Part shown: positions 54,466-63,153 of the stretch, piece by piece
Layout of the letters: the number at the start of each line of letters is the position of its first letter
Position numbering within the stretch: the first letter of the stretch is position 1
From: Arcanobacterium sp. S3PF19
GTDB lineage: Bacteria > Actinomycetota > Actinomycetes > Actinomycetales > Actinomycetaceae
DNA: 64,000 nucleotides
Direction: 5' to 3'
Assembly (NCBI RefSeq): GCF_000758825.1
Contig: NZ_JRMX01000015.1
Location: 124,001-188,000, forward strand
Notes under the pieces: generated by a model
Database searches by the model: none
What the model saw: the letters and a program-made list of their open reading frames with translations, nothing else
What the model was told of the DNA's origin: nothing
Made by a program: the position numbers and the translations under genes

Positions 54466-54502
54466 TTTGCGGGTCTGCGCGCAATCGGCACAGACCCGCA
54501 AA
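54466..54502. terminator. hairpin between convergent cysE and rpiB
   Basis: TTTGCGGGTCTG / CAGACCCGCAAA (12 bp, perfect) flank 13 nt. Only AAATC follows on the plus strand. A second hairpin, CTGCCTGC / GCAGGCAG, lies at about 54518-54542. Confidence 0.6.
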
Positions 54503-54554
54503 ATCACAGATATCGCTGCTCTGCCTGCAGAATATCCGCAGGCAGAAGCACAGT

Positions 54555-55001
54555 CTACTTCGTTTCGTAGTCGGTGAGCATTTCCACGCGGGACTGGTGA
54601 CGGGAACGCGGGTCGTACGGCGTACTCAGGAACACATCCACCAGATGTTTTACTTCCTCTTCCGTATGCTGCCGCGCACCGACCGACATCACGTTTGCAT
54701 TATTGTGCTCACGGGCCAAACGCGCAATTTCCTCATTCCAAACCAAAGCGGCGCGCACGCCTTTTACCTTGTTTGCCGCCATCTGCTCGCCGTTTCCGGA
54801 GCCGCCGATCACAATCCCCAGCGAACCGGGATCCGCTGCCGTGGCTTCCGCACAGGCGAAGCAGACAGGCGGGTAGGCGTCGAGCTTGTCATAATCATGG
54901 TATCCGTGGTCTTCTACTTCGAAGCCCTTTTCGGTCAGATATTTCACGAGGTTGTTCTTCAGTGTGAAACCTGCGTGATCCGTTGCTATATGTACTCGCA
55001 T
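54555..55001 (-). CDS. rpiB: ribose-5-phosphate isomerase B
   Basis: ATG 55001 gives 148 aa beginning MRVHIATDHAGFTLKNNL, the usual N terminus; the frame is open further up but without homology. GIVIGGSGNGEQMAANKVKG is the active-site loop, in which the catalytic cysteine of E. coli RpiB is replaced, as in mycobacterial RpiB where a glutamate takes over. REHNNANVMSVGARQ is also conserved. It interconverts ribose-5- and ribulose-5-phosphate. Upstream of the ATG is TAAGAGC, with a TATGCT motif 6 nt further up, so leaderless translation is possible. The 63-bp gap to pepO holds both start regions. Confidence 0.94.
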   Translation of the reverse strand: MRVHIATDHAGFTLKNNLVKYLTEKGFEVEDHGYHDYDKLDAYPPVCFACAEATAADPGSLGIVIGGSGNGEQMAANKVKGVRAALVWNEEIARLAREHNNANVMSVGARQHTEEEVKHLVDVFLSTPYDPRSRHQSRVEMLTDYETK

Positions 55002-55052
55002 GCTCTTAGCATAACTCAATTTTTCACCCGTGGATAATCCGGGCGGAACGGG

Positions 55053-55058
55053 TAGAAT
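55053..55058 (+). promoter_or_regulatory. -10 element for leaderless pepO
   Basis: TAGAAT ends 6 nt before the pepO ATG with no ribosome site between, the same arrangement as at yigZ. Confidence 0.5.
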
Positions 55059-55064
55059 AAATTT

Positions 55065-57065
55065 ATGACCGAAACAGAGCAGAACACAGCAGATATCCTT
55101 TGCGGATCCGATCCCCAAATCCGCCCGCAGGACGACCTATTCAGACACGTCAACGGAAAATGGCTGGAGGAAACGCCAATTCCCGCCGACCGGCCGCTTA
55201 CGGGTTCTTTTGTCGAACTGCGCAGCCGCAGCGAAGAAAATATCCGGGAAATCATCACCGAATTGGCCGATTCCCCGGATCTGTGCGGGGAACGGGCGCA
55301 GATAGCCGCCCTGTACACCTCTTTTATGGACGAAGAGCGCGTGAACAGCCTCGGAACGGATCCCCTGCGCGGGGATCTGGCTCTGACCGCCGCCGCAAAA
55401 GACAAAACAGAATTAACGGCTGCCCTGGGAAAACTGGCTCTGGGCGGAATCTCCCTCCCGTTTGACATGGAAATCGATGCCGACCGCAACAACCCGGAGG
55501 AAAACATCGTCTGGATTTCCCAGGGCGGTCTGGGTCTGCCCGACGAAGCTTTCTACCGCAGTGCCGAATATGCGCAGATTCTTTCCGCATACAAAGCATT
55601 TGTGCCCAAACTTTATTCCCGGGCGACGGGAACCGACCAAAAAACCGCGGAGGATGCCGCGGCGCGGATCACGGAGTTTGAAACAAAACTGGCATCCGCA
55701 CATTTTGATATCGTAAAACTGCGCGATGCCCGGGCAACAAACAACGTGATGACTTTTCGGGAATTCCTTGACTGTGCCCCCGGTTTCGACTGGGAGTCGG
55801 TTTTTGGCACGCTCGGCATTACGAAAGACAATGCGCCCCGGCTGCTGATCTGCACTCCCCCCGCTCTGAGTGCTTTTGCCCGGCTGTGGGACGAGTCTTC
55901 CCTCACCGATCTGCGTTTCTACCTGAACTGGCAGATCATTCTTTCACGGGCTCCTTTTCTGAGTTCCGAAATAACGCAGATCAACTTCGATTTTTACGGC
56001 AGGACGCTCTCCGGACAGGAGGAGCAGCGCGAGCGTTGGAAACGCGGAGTGTCTCTGGTCAGTTCCGTTCTGGGCGAGGCTCTGGGGAAAATTTACGTAC
56101 AGCGCCATTTTCCCGCTTCGCACAAAGCTCTGATGGAACAGCTGGTTGCCGATCTGCTCAGTGCCTGCCGAATGTCGGTCACGGATTTGGATTGGATGGG
56201 CGCGGATACCAAGCGGAAAGCTTTGGAAAAACTGGATATGTTCAGAACGAAGATCGGCTATCCGGACAAATGGAAAGATTATTCGGGTTTGGAGATGTCC
56301 GCACACGATCTGATGGGGAATGTCCGGCGGGCGGCGGCTTTTGCGTGGCAGCGCGACACAGAAAAACTTGGCCGGCCCGTGGACCGCGACGAGTGGCATA
56401 TGCTGCCGCAGACCGTAAACGCCTACTATAACCCGGTGGGAAATGAAATCGTGTTCCCCGCGGCTATTTTGCAGCCTCCGTTCTTTTCCCCGGATGCCGA
56501 TTTGGCATTTAACTACGGCGGTATCGGGGCCGTAATCGGCCACGAAATCTGCCACGGTTTCGACGATCAGGGTGCGAAATACGACGGCAGCGGCAGACTG
56601 TGCAACTGGTGGACGGAAGAAGACCTGCGCGAATTTGAGAAACGCACTGCGTCTTTGGTCAGTCAGTACGACGCATACGTGCCGCGGCAGCTTCCCCGGA
56701 ATTCTCCGCATCATGTGCGGGGAGCCCTGACTCTGGGCGAAAACATCGGCGATTTGGGCGGTCTGTCAATTGCGCTCAGAGCATACCGGATAGCTTTGCA
56801 CAGGGCAGGCGCCGACGCCGGGGATCTGCCCGACCGATTCGGATACACCGCCCTGCAGCGTGTGTTTATCGGGTTTGCCCGGATTTGGAGAGAAAAACGC
56901 CGTGACGAATATATGATTCAGGCATTGGCCACCGACCCCCATTCACCGGGCGAGTTTCGCTGCAATGCGGTGGTGAAAAATATGGATGAATTTGCCCGCG
57001 CGTTTGGGATCACGCAGGCAGACGCCCTGTATCTGCCGCAGGAGGAGCGCGTGCGGATCTGGTAG
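55065..57065 (+). CDS. pepO: M13-family zinc metallopeptidase (PepO-like)
   Basis: The product is 666 aa. The zinc site is HEICH (H493, E494, H497) in VIGHEICHGFDDQGAKYD, with the third ligand E559 in LGENIGDLGGLSIA. NAYYNPVGNEIVFPAAILQP, before the zinc motif, is the substrate-binding NAY region of M13 enzymes. The C terminus ends in VRIW, the common tryptophan. No signal peptide or membrane segment, so it is cytosolic and degrades peptides. It starts without a ribosome site behind a TAGAAT box and is followed by pepN, another peptidase, 198 bp later. Confidence 0.95.
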   Translation: MTETEQNTADILCGSDPQIRPQDDLFRHVNGKWLEETPIPADRPLTGSFVELRSRSEENIREIITELADSPDLCGERAQIAALYTSFMDEERVNSLGTDPLRGDLALTAAAKDKTELTAALGKLALGGISLPFDMEIDADRNNPEENIVWISQGGLGLPDEAFYRSAEYAQILSAYKAFVPKLYSRATGTDQKTAEDAAARITEFETKLASAHFDIVKLRDARATNNVMTFREFLDCAPGFDWESVFGTLGITKDNAPRLLICTPPALSAFARLWDESSLTDLRFYLNWQIILSRAPFLSSEITQINFDFYGRTLSGQEEQRERWKRGVSLVSSVLGEALGKIYVQRHFPASHKALMEQLVADLLSACRMSVTDLDWMGADTKRKALEKLDMFRTKIGYPDKWKDYSGLEMSAHDLMGNVRRAAAFAWQRDTEKLGRPVDRDEWHMLPQTVNAYYNPVGNEIVFPAAILQPPFFSPDADLAFNYGGIGAVIGHEICHGFDDQGAKYDGSGRLCNWWTEEDLREFEKRTASLVSQYDAYVPRQLPRNSPHHVRGALTLGENIGDLGGLSIALRAYRIALHRAGADAGDLPDRFGYTALQRVFIGFARIWREKRRDEYMIQALATDPHSPGEFRCNAVVKNMDEFARAFGITQADALYLPQEERVRIW

Positions 57066-57263
57066 GCGGCCTCGGCAACGGCGGACACCGCCGAACGCCA
57101 CACCCGGGCGGCATCCCGCTGCCGACAGCCGACAGCCAACATACCGCCCACGCGGCAGATTCGGGAGAAGAAAGGCTGTTTTCCGGTCCGGAATTTCATT
57201 TGCCCTCTTTTTCTCGTAGGCTGGAAGAAAAGAACCAAAAAATAATATCTGAAAGGAAAGTAA

Positions 57264-59816
57264 GTGCCCGGTCAGAACCTTAGCCGCAGCGAGGCTGCGG
57301 CCCGTGCCGAAATTGTTTGCCCCCACTCATATTTTGTTGATTTGGACCTCACGGGAGAAGAAACGTTCAAATCCGTAACCACTGTCAAATTCAGTGCCGT
57401 GGCAGGGAAAAATACTTTTATTGATCTGATTGCCCGCAGCGTCAGCCGAATCACCCTAAACGGCAGGGAACTCGATCCGAACTCGTTTTGCGACAGCCGG
57501 ATTCCGCTGCCGATCACGGAAACCGAAAACGAACTGACTGTTGCCGCTCTCTGCGAGTATTCGCATACGGGCGAGGGTCTGCACCGGGCGGTCGATCCCG
57601 CCGACGGCGAGGCATATTTGTATTCGCAGTTCGAAGTTGCCGACTGCCGGCGGATGTTTGCCGTATTTGAGCAGCCCGATCTGAAGTCCGTGTTTACATT
57701 CTCGGTACGCACGCCCGGGCATTGGAAAGCGTTTTCCGTTTCTCCCACACCCGAACCCGTCTACGGCGCAGACGGCACCGCACGGTGGAATTTTTCGCCT
57801 ACGGAAAAAATTTCTTCCTACCTCACCTGCCTTGTCGCCGGACCGTACGAAGGCGTTACGGACACGTACACATCGGTTGACGGACGCACTGTTGCGATGG
57901 GCGCATACTGCCGCAAATCCCTGTTTGAATATTTTGACGGCGAAGAGATTATCGCAATTACGAAACAGGGAATGCCGTTTTACGAAACGCAGTTCCGTCT
58001 GCCCTACCCGTTTCGCAAATACGACCAGATTTTTGTGCCGGAATACAACGCCGGCGCCATGGAACATCCCGGCTGCGTAACGATTATCGATGATTACGTA
58101 TTCCGTTCGCGCAGCACGGAGGCAAAAATCGAACGCCGCGCGGTAACGGTTCTGCACGAATTGGCGCATATGTGGTTCGGAGATCTGGTAACCATGAAAT
58201 GGTGGGACGATCTGTGGCTGAATGAGTCTTTCGCCGAGTATATGAGCCATGTGGCAACCGCCCGGACCACCCGCTGGAAGGATGCCTGGATTACGTTCAA
58301 CGCCTCGGAAAAAACCTGGGCACAGGCACAGGATCAGCTTCCTTCCACACATCCGATTGCCGCCGACATCCGCGACCTGGAAGATGTGGCAGTCAATTTC
58401 GACGGGATCACATACGGAAAGGGAGCTTCGGTATTCCAGCAGCTTGTAGCATACATCGGATGGGATTCCTTCATCCGCGGCGTGCAGAAATACCTGGCGA
58501 AAAAAGCCTGGGGAAATGCGACGCTGTCCGATCTGCTGGTGGAGCTGGAAACCGCTTCCGGGCGTGATTTGCACCGGTGGTCGAAGCTGTGGCTGGAAGA
58601 ATCCGGAATCAATATTCTTCGGCCGGAAATCACCGAAGCCGACGGCACGCTCAGCGAATTTGCGATTTTGCAGGAATCGGACGGACGGGCGTCACTGCGC
58701 CCGCAGCGAATCGGCGTAGGCGGATATGACCTGCAAAACGGCAGATTCGTGCGCACGGTGTACTGCGAAACGGAAATCGCCGGGGAACGCACGCCGGTAA
58801 AGGAGTTCAGCGGGATCAAACGTCCCGATCTGATTCTGATTAACGACGGCGATTTGGCTTACGCAAAGGTACGTTTGGACGGAGAGTCCCTCGCCTGCGC
58901 CATGCGGAACATCAATGCCTTCGACGAACGTCTTCCGCGCACGCTGGTTCTTTTCAGCGCCTGGGATATGTGCCGCGACGGGCAGATGCCGGCATCGGAT
59001 TTCGTTCCCCCGGTGCTCAGCGCGCTGGAAACGGAAGACCACGGAACGGTTCTGCGTTACCTGCTCAGCGAGCTGGCCACAGCCGTAAAGCTTTACAGCG
59101 ACCCCGCCAAACGCGATGCTCTGCAGAAAACGGTCGGCGAAAAACTGGCGGAAATTCTTTCACGTGCGCAAAGCGGATCCGACCGGCAGCTGCAAATCGC
59201 AATGGCCGCAGTTTCAATGGCTTCGGGTTCACAGCTTGATGTGTATGGGAAATGGCTGACGGACGGGCAGAGCGTTCCTGCCGGCCTGGTCATGGACAAT
59301 GCGATGCGCTGGGAAGTCCTTACGCGTCTGGCGGCAGAGGGCAGAATTTCGGATGCCGAAATCGAAGCGGAACTTACGCAGCGCGACAACACTGCCTCCG
59401 GAAAAGCCTGTGCCGCCAAGGCACGCGCCGCACTTTCCTGCGCGGATGCAAAAGCGAAGGCCTGGAAAGTCATTACCGAAGACGATGTGCCCAACGCCGA
59501 ACAGCGTGCGGCGGCTCTCGGTTTCGGTGCCGGTGATCCCGCACTTCTCTGCCCATACGTGGAAAAGTATTTTTCTCTGGTGGAAGAACAGTGGAACAGA
59601 CGCACAAAAGAATCCGCTTCCAATATGATTGACTATTCATTCCCCATTGAGCTTGCCGGGCGCACCGATTTGGGCGTTGATTTAACGGCAGCCGGGGACG
59701 AATGGCTGGCTGCCCACCGAAACTCGGCTCCCGCGCTCGTCCGTCTGGTGAGCGAAGCCGTGGACCGCGCAAAACGTGCGCTGCGGGCACAGTCCTGTGA
59801 CCGCGCGGCACACTGA
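57264..59816 (+). CDS. pepN: aminopeptidase N (M1 family)
   Basis: GTG 57264 with GAAAGGAAAG upstream gives 850 aa. The exopeptidase motif is GAMEHPG, and the zinc site is HELAH (H298, E299, H302) with the third ligand E321 in NESFAEYM. The actinobacterial type is visible from WFGDLVTMKWWDDLWLNE. A C-terminal ERAP1-like helical domain fills about 530-850. It trims N-terminal residues from peptides in the cytosol, and with pepO next to it would recycle peptides made by the Clp system. A 50-nt perfect hairpin separates it from malQ. Confidence 0.96.
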   Translation: MPGQNLSRSEAAARAEIVCPHSYFVDLDLTGEETFKSVTTVKFSAVAGKNTFIDLIARSVSRITLNGRELDPNSFCDSRIPLPITETENELTVAALCEYSHTGEGLHRAVDPADGEAYLYSQFEVADCRRMFAVFEQPDLKSVFTFSVRTPGHWKAFSVSPTPEPVYGADGTARWNFSPTEKISSYLTCLVAGPYEGVTDTYTSVDGRTVAMGAYCRKSLFEYFDGEEIIAITKQGMPFYETQFRLPYPFRKYDQIFVPEYNAGAMEHPGCVTIIDDYVFRSRSTEAKIERRAVTVLHELAHMWFGDLVTMKWWDDLWLNESFAEYMSHVATARTTRWKDAWITFNASEKTWAQAQDQLPSTHPIAADIRDLEDVAVNFDGITYGKGASVFQQLVAYIGWDSFIRGVQKYLAKKAWGNATLSDLLVELETASGRDLHRWSKLWLEESGINILRPEITEADGTLSEFAILQESDGRASLRPQRIGVGGYDLQNGRFVRTVYCETEIAGERTPVKEFSGIKRPDLILINDGDLAYAKVRLDGESLACAMRNINAFDERLPRTLVLFSAWDMCRDGQMPASDFVPPVLSALETEDHGTVLRYLLSELATAVKLYSDPAKRDALQKTVGEKLAEILSRAQSGSDRQLQIAMAAVSMASGSQLDVYGKWLTDGQSVPAGLVMDNAMRWEVLTRLAAEGRISDAEIEAELTQRDNTASGKACAAKARAALSCADAKAKAWKVITEDDVPNAEQRAAALGFGAGDPALLCPYVEKYFSLVEEQWNRRTKESASNMIDYSFPIELAGRTDLGVDLTAAGDEWLAAHRNSAPALVRLVSEAVDRAKRALRAQSCDRAAH

Positions 59817-59843
59817 CCGTTTCCCGGTTTAACGCTGTTTTCC

Positions 59844-59893
59844 GGCTGACGGTTGGGGGCGCTCCTTTAGGAGCGCCCCCAACCGTCAGCCGA
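59844..59893. terminator. 50-nt perfect hairpin between convergent pepN and malQ
   Basis: Two 23-nt arms (from CGGCTGACGG to GGCGCTCC and the exact complement) flank TTTA. Neither strand has a U-run right after. Likely a bidirectional terminator of U-less type. Confidence 0.75.
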
Positions 59894-59902
59894 CCGATAT
59901 AT

Positions 59903-62035
59903 TTATCTGTTCAGTGCGGCGGAAAAACTGTGCATCAGCGATACCACCCGCGGATGTTTTGGCAGATCCTCCACCAATACAATCTTTTCCGTGCCGTCGG
60001 CCAGAGGAACTTTCCAATTCGGATATTCCGTATCCGTGCCCGGCTGATTCTGAGCTCTGCGCTCCCCAACGGCGTCAACCAGCGATACGCCCAGCAGACG
60101 GGCGGGAGTTTGGGCGATATAGGCATGCAGCGCTTCGATAATCTCGCGTTCCGAGGCATCTTCGCCCAGCAGACCGTATTCTTTCAGCCTGGCCAGCACC
60201 TGCTCGCGTTCCGTTTCCGCTTCCCGGCGGACTTTTGCCTCGTCTTCCACGAGCAGTCCCAGTCTTGCCCGCAGATCCACGTGTTCTCCCGCCAGGTATC
60301 CCGCGGCGGGCGGAAGATCATGGGTATCGACGGTGGCAAGCACATTGTCCCGGTATTTGTCTGCGTATTTCGGCGTGCCGTCTTCGTTTTTCTCAAACCA
60401 GAAAATGGACGTGCCCAAAATTCCGCGCTCTTTCAGATATTCACCGACCCACGGTTCGATTGTGCCCAAATCTTCCCCGATCAGGATCGCTCCCACGCGG
60501 GCCGCCTCGAGCAGCAGGATTCCGACCATTGCCTCATGGTCGAACTTCACGTATGTTCCCCGATCGGGAGTATTGCCCGTGGGAATCCACCACAGCCGGA
60601 ACAGACCCATCACATGATCCACGCGCAGCATGCCCGCATGGCGCAGCACGGTACGTGCCATATCCCGCAAAGGAGCATAGCCCAGAGCCGGCAGCATGAC
60701 GGGCTGCATTGGCGGCTGCGACCAGTCCTGTCCCTGCTGGTTATACATATCCGGGGGCGCACCCACGCCGATCCCTTTGGCAAACGCATCGGGGTTCGAC
60801 CATGTATCCGACCCGTTTGGATGTACGCCCACCGCCAGATCATGACAGATGCCGTATCTCATCCCCGACGCCAAAGCCGTCTTTTGCGCCTCGGCCAGCT
60901 GCTCGTCGAGAATCCACTGCAGCCATGCCCAAAAATCAATTCTGCCCGCCAATTTGCTGCGCTCGCGGTTCACCGCAGGGGAATGCAGATCGCGCAGACG
61001 CGCCGGCACCTTTCCCCCGTGCGCTTCGTTGATTGCACACCAGAGGGCAAAATTCTCCAGTCCCTCGCCTTCGGTTTCCCTGAAACGCTCAAAGGCACGC
61101 TGTCTGGCCTCGCTGCGGCCCGCCTGATAGATAACGTCCAAAGCCTCCCGCTTTGCGTCCCAGACCGCATCGCGGTCAATCAGTGTATTTTGCGTTGAGA
61201 GCTCTTTGACTTTTTCTCCCGCCCAAACCACAAGGGAACGCTGCGGCCCGCTGAGATAGGCGGTTTCGCGGATATTTTCGGGACGGATATAAATCGGATT
61301 GAAGAATCTGCGCGTTACGGGCAGATACGGGGAAGGAGTCATTTTTCCCACCGGTTCGGCGGCATGCAGCGGATTGATCAGCAGAAAATCTGCTCCGAAA
61401 TCGCCGAACACCGATCCCATCTCGGACAGATCGTTCAGATCTCCGATTCCCCACGAATCGCGCGAACGCACCGAATACAGCTGTGCCATCATTCCCCATG
61501 CCCGCGGCCCGCGGTACGCGGCGTCAATCCGGTTCGGCACCAATGCCAGGCAGGTATAAAATTCCTCCGTGCGGCCGTCGAAATCGGTTACCGCGGCGAA
61601 CAGCCGGTGATACCCCAAAGGCATCCCGGCAGGAATCAGAAAGGCCGCCTGGCCGATAAGTCTGCCTTCGATTTCACGGGCGGGTGTGTTGTCTTCAATC
61701 TGCTGCAGTGCTGTCTGCCCGCCCTTTTCAAACAGAATTTTTACTTCCACACCGTATCCGTCGGGCACGTGCACGCGCAGCGGAGTGGAGCGGTCGTCCC
61801 GCGCCACCGTGAATTCGGGCAGCACCGAATACCAGTCGCGGTTGTTGCGCTTCCAAATCTCGTATTCCGCATTTTCGTCTGTTACGTCTCCCACACCCAT
61901 TGCTTCGAGCACTTTGACGACGGTACTGTCTTCAACAGTCCGTTTTTCCCCGTCGTAACCCCAATATTCGCTCGCCACACCATAGGCATCCGCCAGCCGG
62001 ACCAACGTCTCCCGGTCGGTAAGTTTGATTGTCAC
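59903..62035 (-). CDS. malQ: 4-alpha-glucanotransferase (amylomaltase, MalQ)
   Basis: GTG 62035 has GGGGGAG 6 nt upstream; the product is 710 aa. An N-terminal domain of about 150 residues, typical of actinobacterial MalQ, precedes the GH77 barrel. LYSVRSRDSWGIGDLNDL and INPLHAAEPVGKMTPSPYLP open the catalytic part. The nucleophile aspartate is in LRVDHVMGLFRLWWIP, the acid/base glutamate in LIGEDLGTIEPWV, and the third carboxylate in VDTHDLPP. It disproportionates maltodextrins and works with glycogen or maltose metabolism. No other maltose genes are adjacent. Confidence 0.95.
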   Translation of the reverse strand: MTIKLTDRETLVRLADAYGVASEYWGYDGEKRTVEDSTVVKVLEAMGVGDVTDENAEYEIWKRNNRDWYSVLPEFTVARDDRSTPLRVHVPDGYGVEVKILFEKGGQTALQQIEDNTPAREIEGRLIGQAAFLIPAGMPLGYHRLFAAVTDFDGRTEEFYTCLALVPNRIDAAYRGPRAWGMMAQLYSVRSRDSWGIGDLNDLSEMGSVFGDFGADFLLINPLHAAEPVGKMTPSPYLPVTRRFFNPIYIRPENIRETAYLSGPQRSLVVWAGEKVKELSTQNTLIDRDAVWDAKREALDVIYQAGRSEARQRAFERFRETEGEGLENFALWCAINEAHGGKVPARLRDLHSPAVNRERSKLAGRIDFWAWLQWILDEQLAEAQKTALASGMRYGICHDLAVGVHPNGSDTWSNPDAFAKGIGVGAPPDMYNQQGQDWSQPPMQPVMLPALGYAPLRDMARTVLRHAGMLRVDHVMGLFRLWWIPTGNTPDRGTYVKFDHEAMVGILLLEAARVGAILIGEDLGTIEPWVGEYLKERGILGTSIFWFEKNEDGTPKYADKYRDNVLATVDTHDLPPAAGYLAGEHVDLRARLGLLVEDEAKVRREAETEREQVLARLKEYGLLGEDASEREIIEALHAYIAQTPARLLGVSLVDAVGERRAQNQPGTDTEYPNWKVPLADGTEKIVLVEDLPKHPRVVSLMHSFSAALNR

Positions 62036-62094
62036 TGCCGCTCCCCCTGTTCACAGATTCAATGCCGTTTGCTTATACTTTAACTGTACTGAAA

Positions 62095-62110
62095 ATGTTA
62101 CCTAAAACAT
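62095..62110. promoter_or_regulatory. inverted repeat between malQ and tesB
   Basis: ATGTT and AACAT enclose ACCTAA in an AT-rich divergent region. It may be an operator for either gene; no promoter can be assigned with confidence. Confidence 0.3.
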
Positions 62111-62170
62111 AGTCATATAACATATTTTTTCCAAAAAACGGCATACGCGTCGCAGATGAGAAGGCTTAAA

Positions 62171-63112
62171 ATGCAGACATTGGATTTGCCCGTTGTTTCC
62201 TCCGAGCCTCTGGCTTCGGTATTAAATATTTTACGGCTTGGGATTATTGGACCCGGCTCCTTCGTAGGCAGTAATTCACGGCAGTTTCCGCTGCGCGTTT
62301 ACGGAGGGCAGATTTTGGCACAGGCCGTTGTTGCCGCCTACGCCACCTTCGCAAACGAATATAAAGGACGGCAGATACATTCGCTGACCTCCGCATTTGT
62401 CCGACCGGGGGACGTCGGCACACCCACTTATTTTTCGGTGGACGATATTCTGGACGGCAATTCTTTTTCCACCCGGTCGGTTAAGGCTTCCCAAAACGGG
62501 AAAACGATCTTTTCCGCCCGGGCGTCTTTCCAGGAAGTCCAATCCGGTCCCGAACACTGCCGGGCCATGCCGGAAACCGTAGATCCGGGTCAGCTCGAAT
62601 CCTCCGCCGCTTTTTTCTCCTCCCTAAACACCGCTCCCGCGCAGAACATGGCAATGTTTAACCCCGTGGATTTAAGGCACGTGGACGGACCGATCTGGCT
62701 CAGACCGCAGAAGCATCCCCAAACCCGCACACAGATCTGGTTTCGGCTGCGCTCCCCGCTGCCGCAGCAGTCCTCACAGCTGCTGCACAGGGCAATGCTG
62801 GTTTATGCGGCGGATCAGTTCATGCTTGAACCGATTCTGCGCGCACACGGTCTGTTTTGGCTCAATCCGCGTCTTTCGCCCGCAACTTTGAACCACAGCA
62901 CGTGGTGGCACCGCGATGTCAATATGTCGGACTGGATTCTGGCGGATCTCAGCACGCCTTCGGCACAGGGCGGGCGCGGGCTGAGCATTGCCGAATTTTT
63001 CCAAAACGGCACGCATATTGCGACAATGGCCCAGGAAGGCATGGTACGGGTAAAAGACGGTCCGCGGCAGGGCGCTTCGGATACCCGCCATGCGGGAGAA
63101 AACAGGAAGTAA
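62171..63112 (+). CDS. tesB: acyl-CoA thioesterase II
   Basis: The ATG at 62171 is preferred over one 15 nt upstream because AGAAGG then sits at good distance; the product is 313 aa. It has the double hotdog fold of TesB. The first half has VYGGQILAQAVVAAYATF and LTSAFVRPGD. The second half has ATLNHSTWWHRDVNMSDWIL, STPSAQGGRGLSIAEFFQNG and the final MAQEGMVRV. It hydrolyses acyl-CoA to free fatty acid and CoA. It converges with ettA. Confidence 0.9.
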   Translation: MQTLDLPVVSSEPLASVLNILRLGIIGPGSFVGSNSRQFPLRVYGGQILAQAVVAAYATFANEYKGRQIHSLTSAFVRPGDVGTPTYFSVDDILDGNSFSTRSVKASQNGKTIFSARASFQEVQSGPEHCRAMPETVDPGQLESSAAFFSSLNTAPAQNMAMFNPVDLRHVDGPIWLRPQKHPQTRTQIWFRLRSPLPQQSSQLLHRAMLVYAADQFMLEPILRAHGLFWLNPRLSPATLNHSTWWHRDVNMSDWILADLSTPSAQGGRGLSIAEFFQNGTHIATMAQEGMVRVKDGPRQGASDTRHAGENRK

Positions 63113-63123
63113 AGGCCGCGCCG

Positions 63124-63148
63124 GGGCGCCCGCTGCACCCGGGCGCCC
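63124..63148. terminator. GC hairpin between convergent tesB and ettA
   Basis: Two GGGCGCCCGC units form a stem over a short loop, without a U-run on either strand. Confidence 0.4.
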
Positions 63149-63153
63149 GCGGA

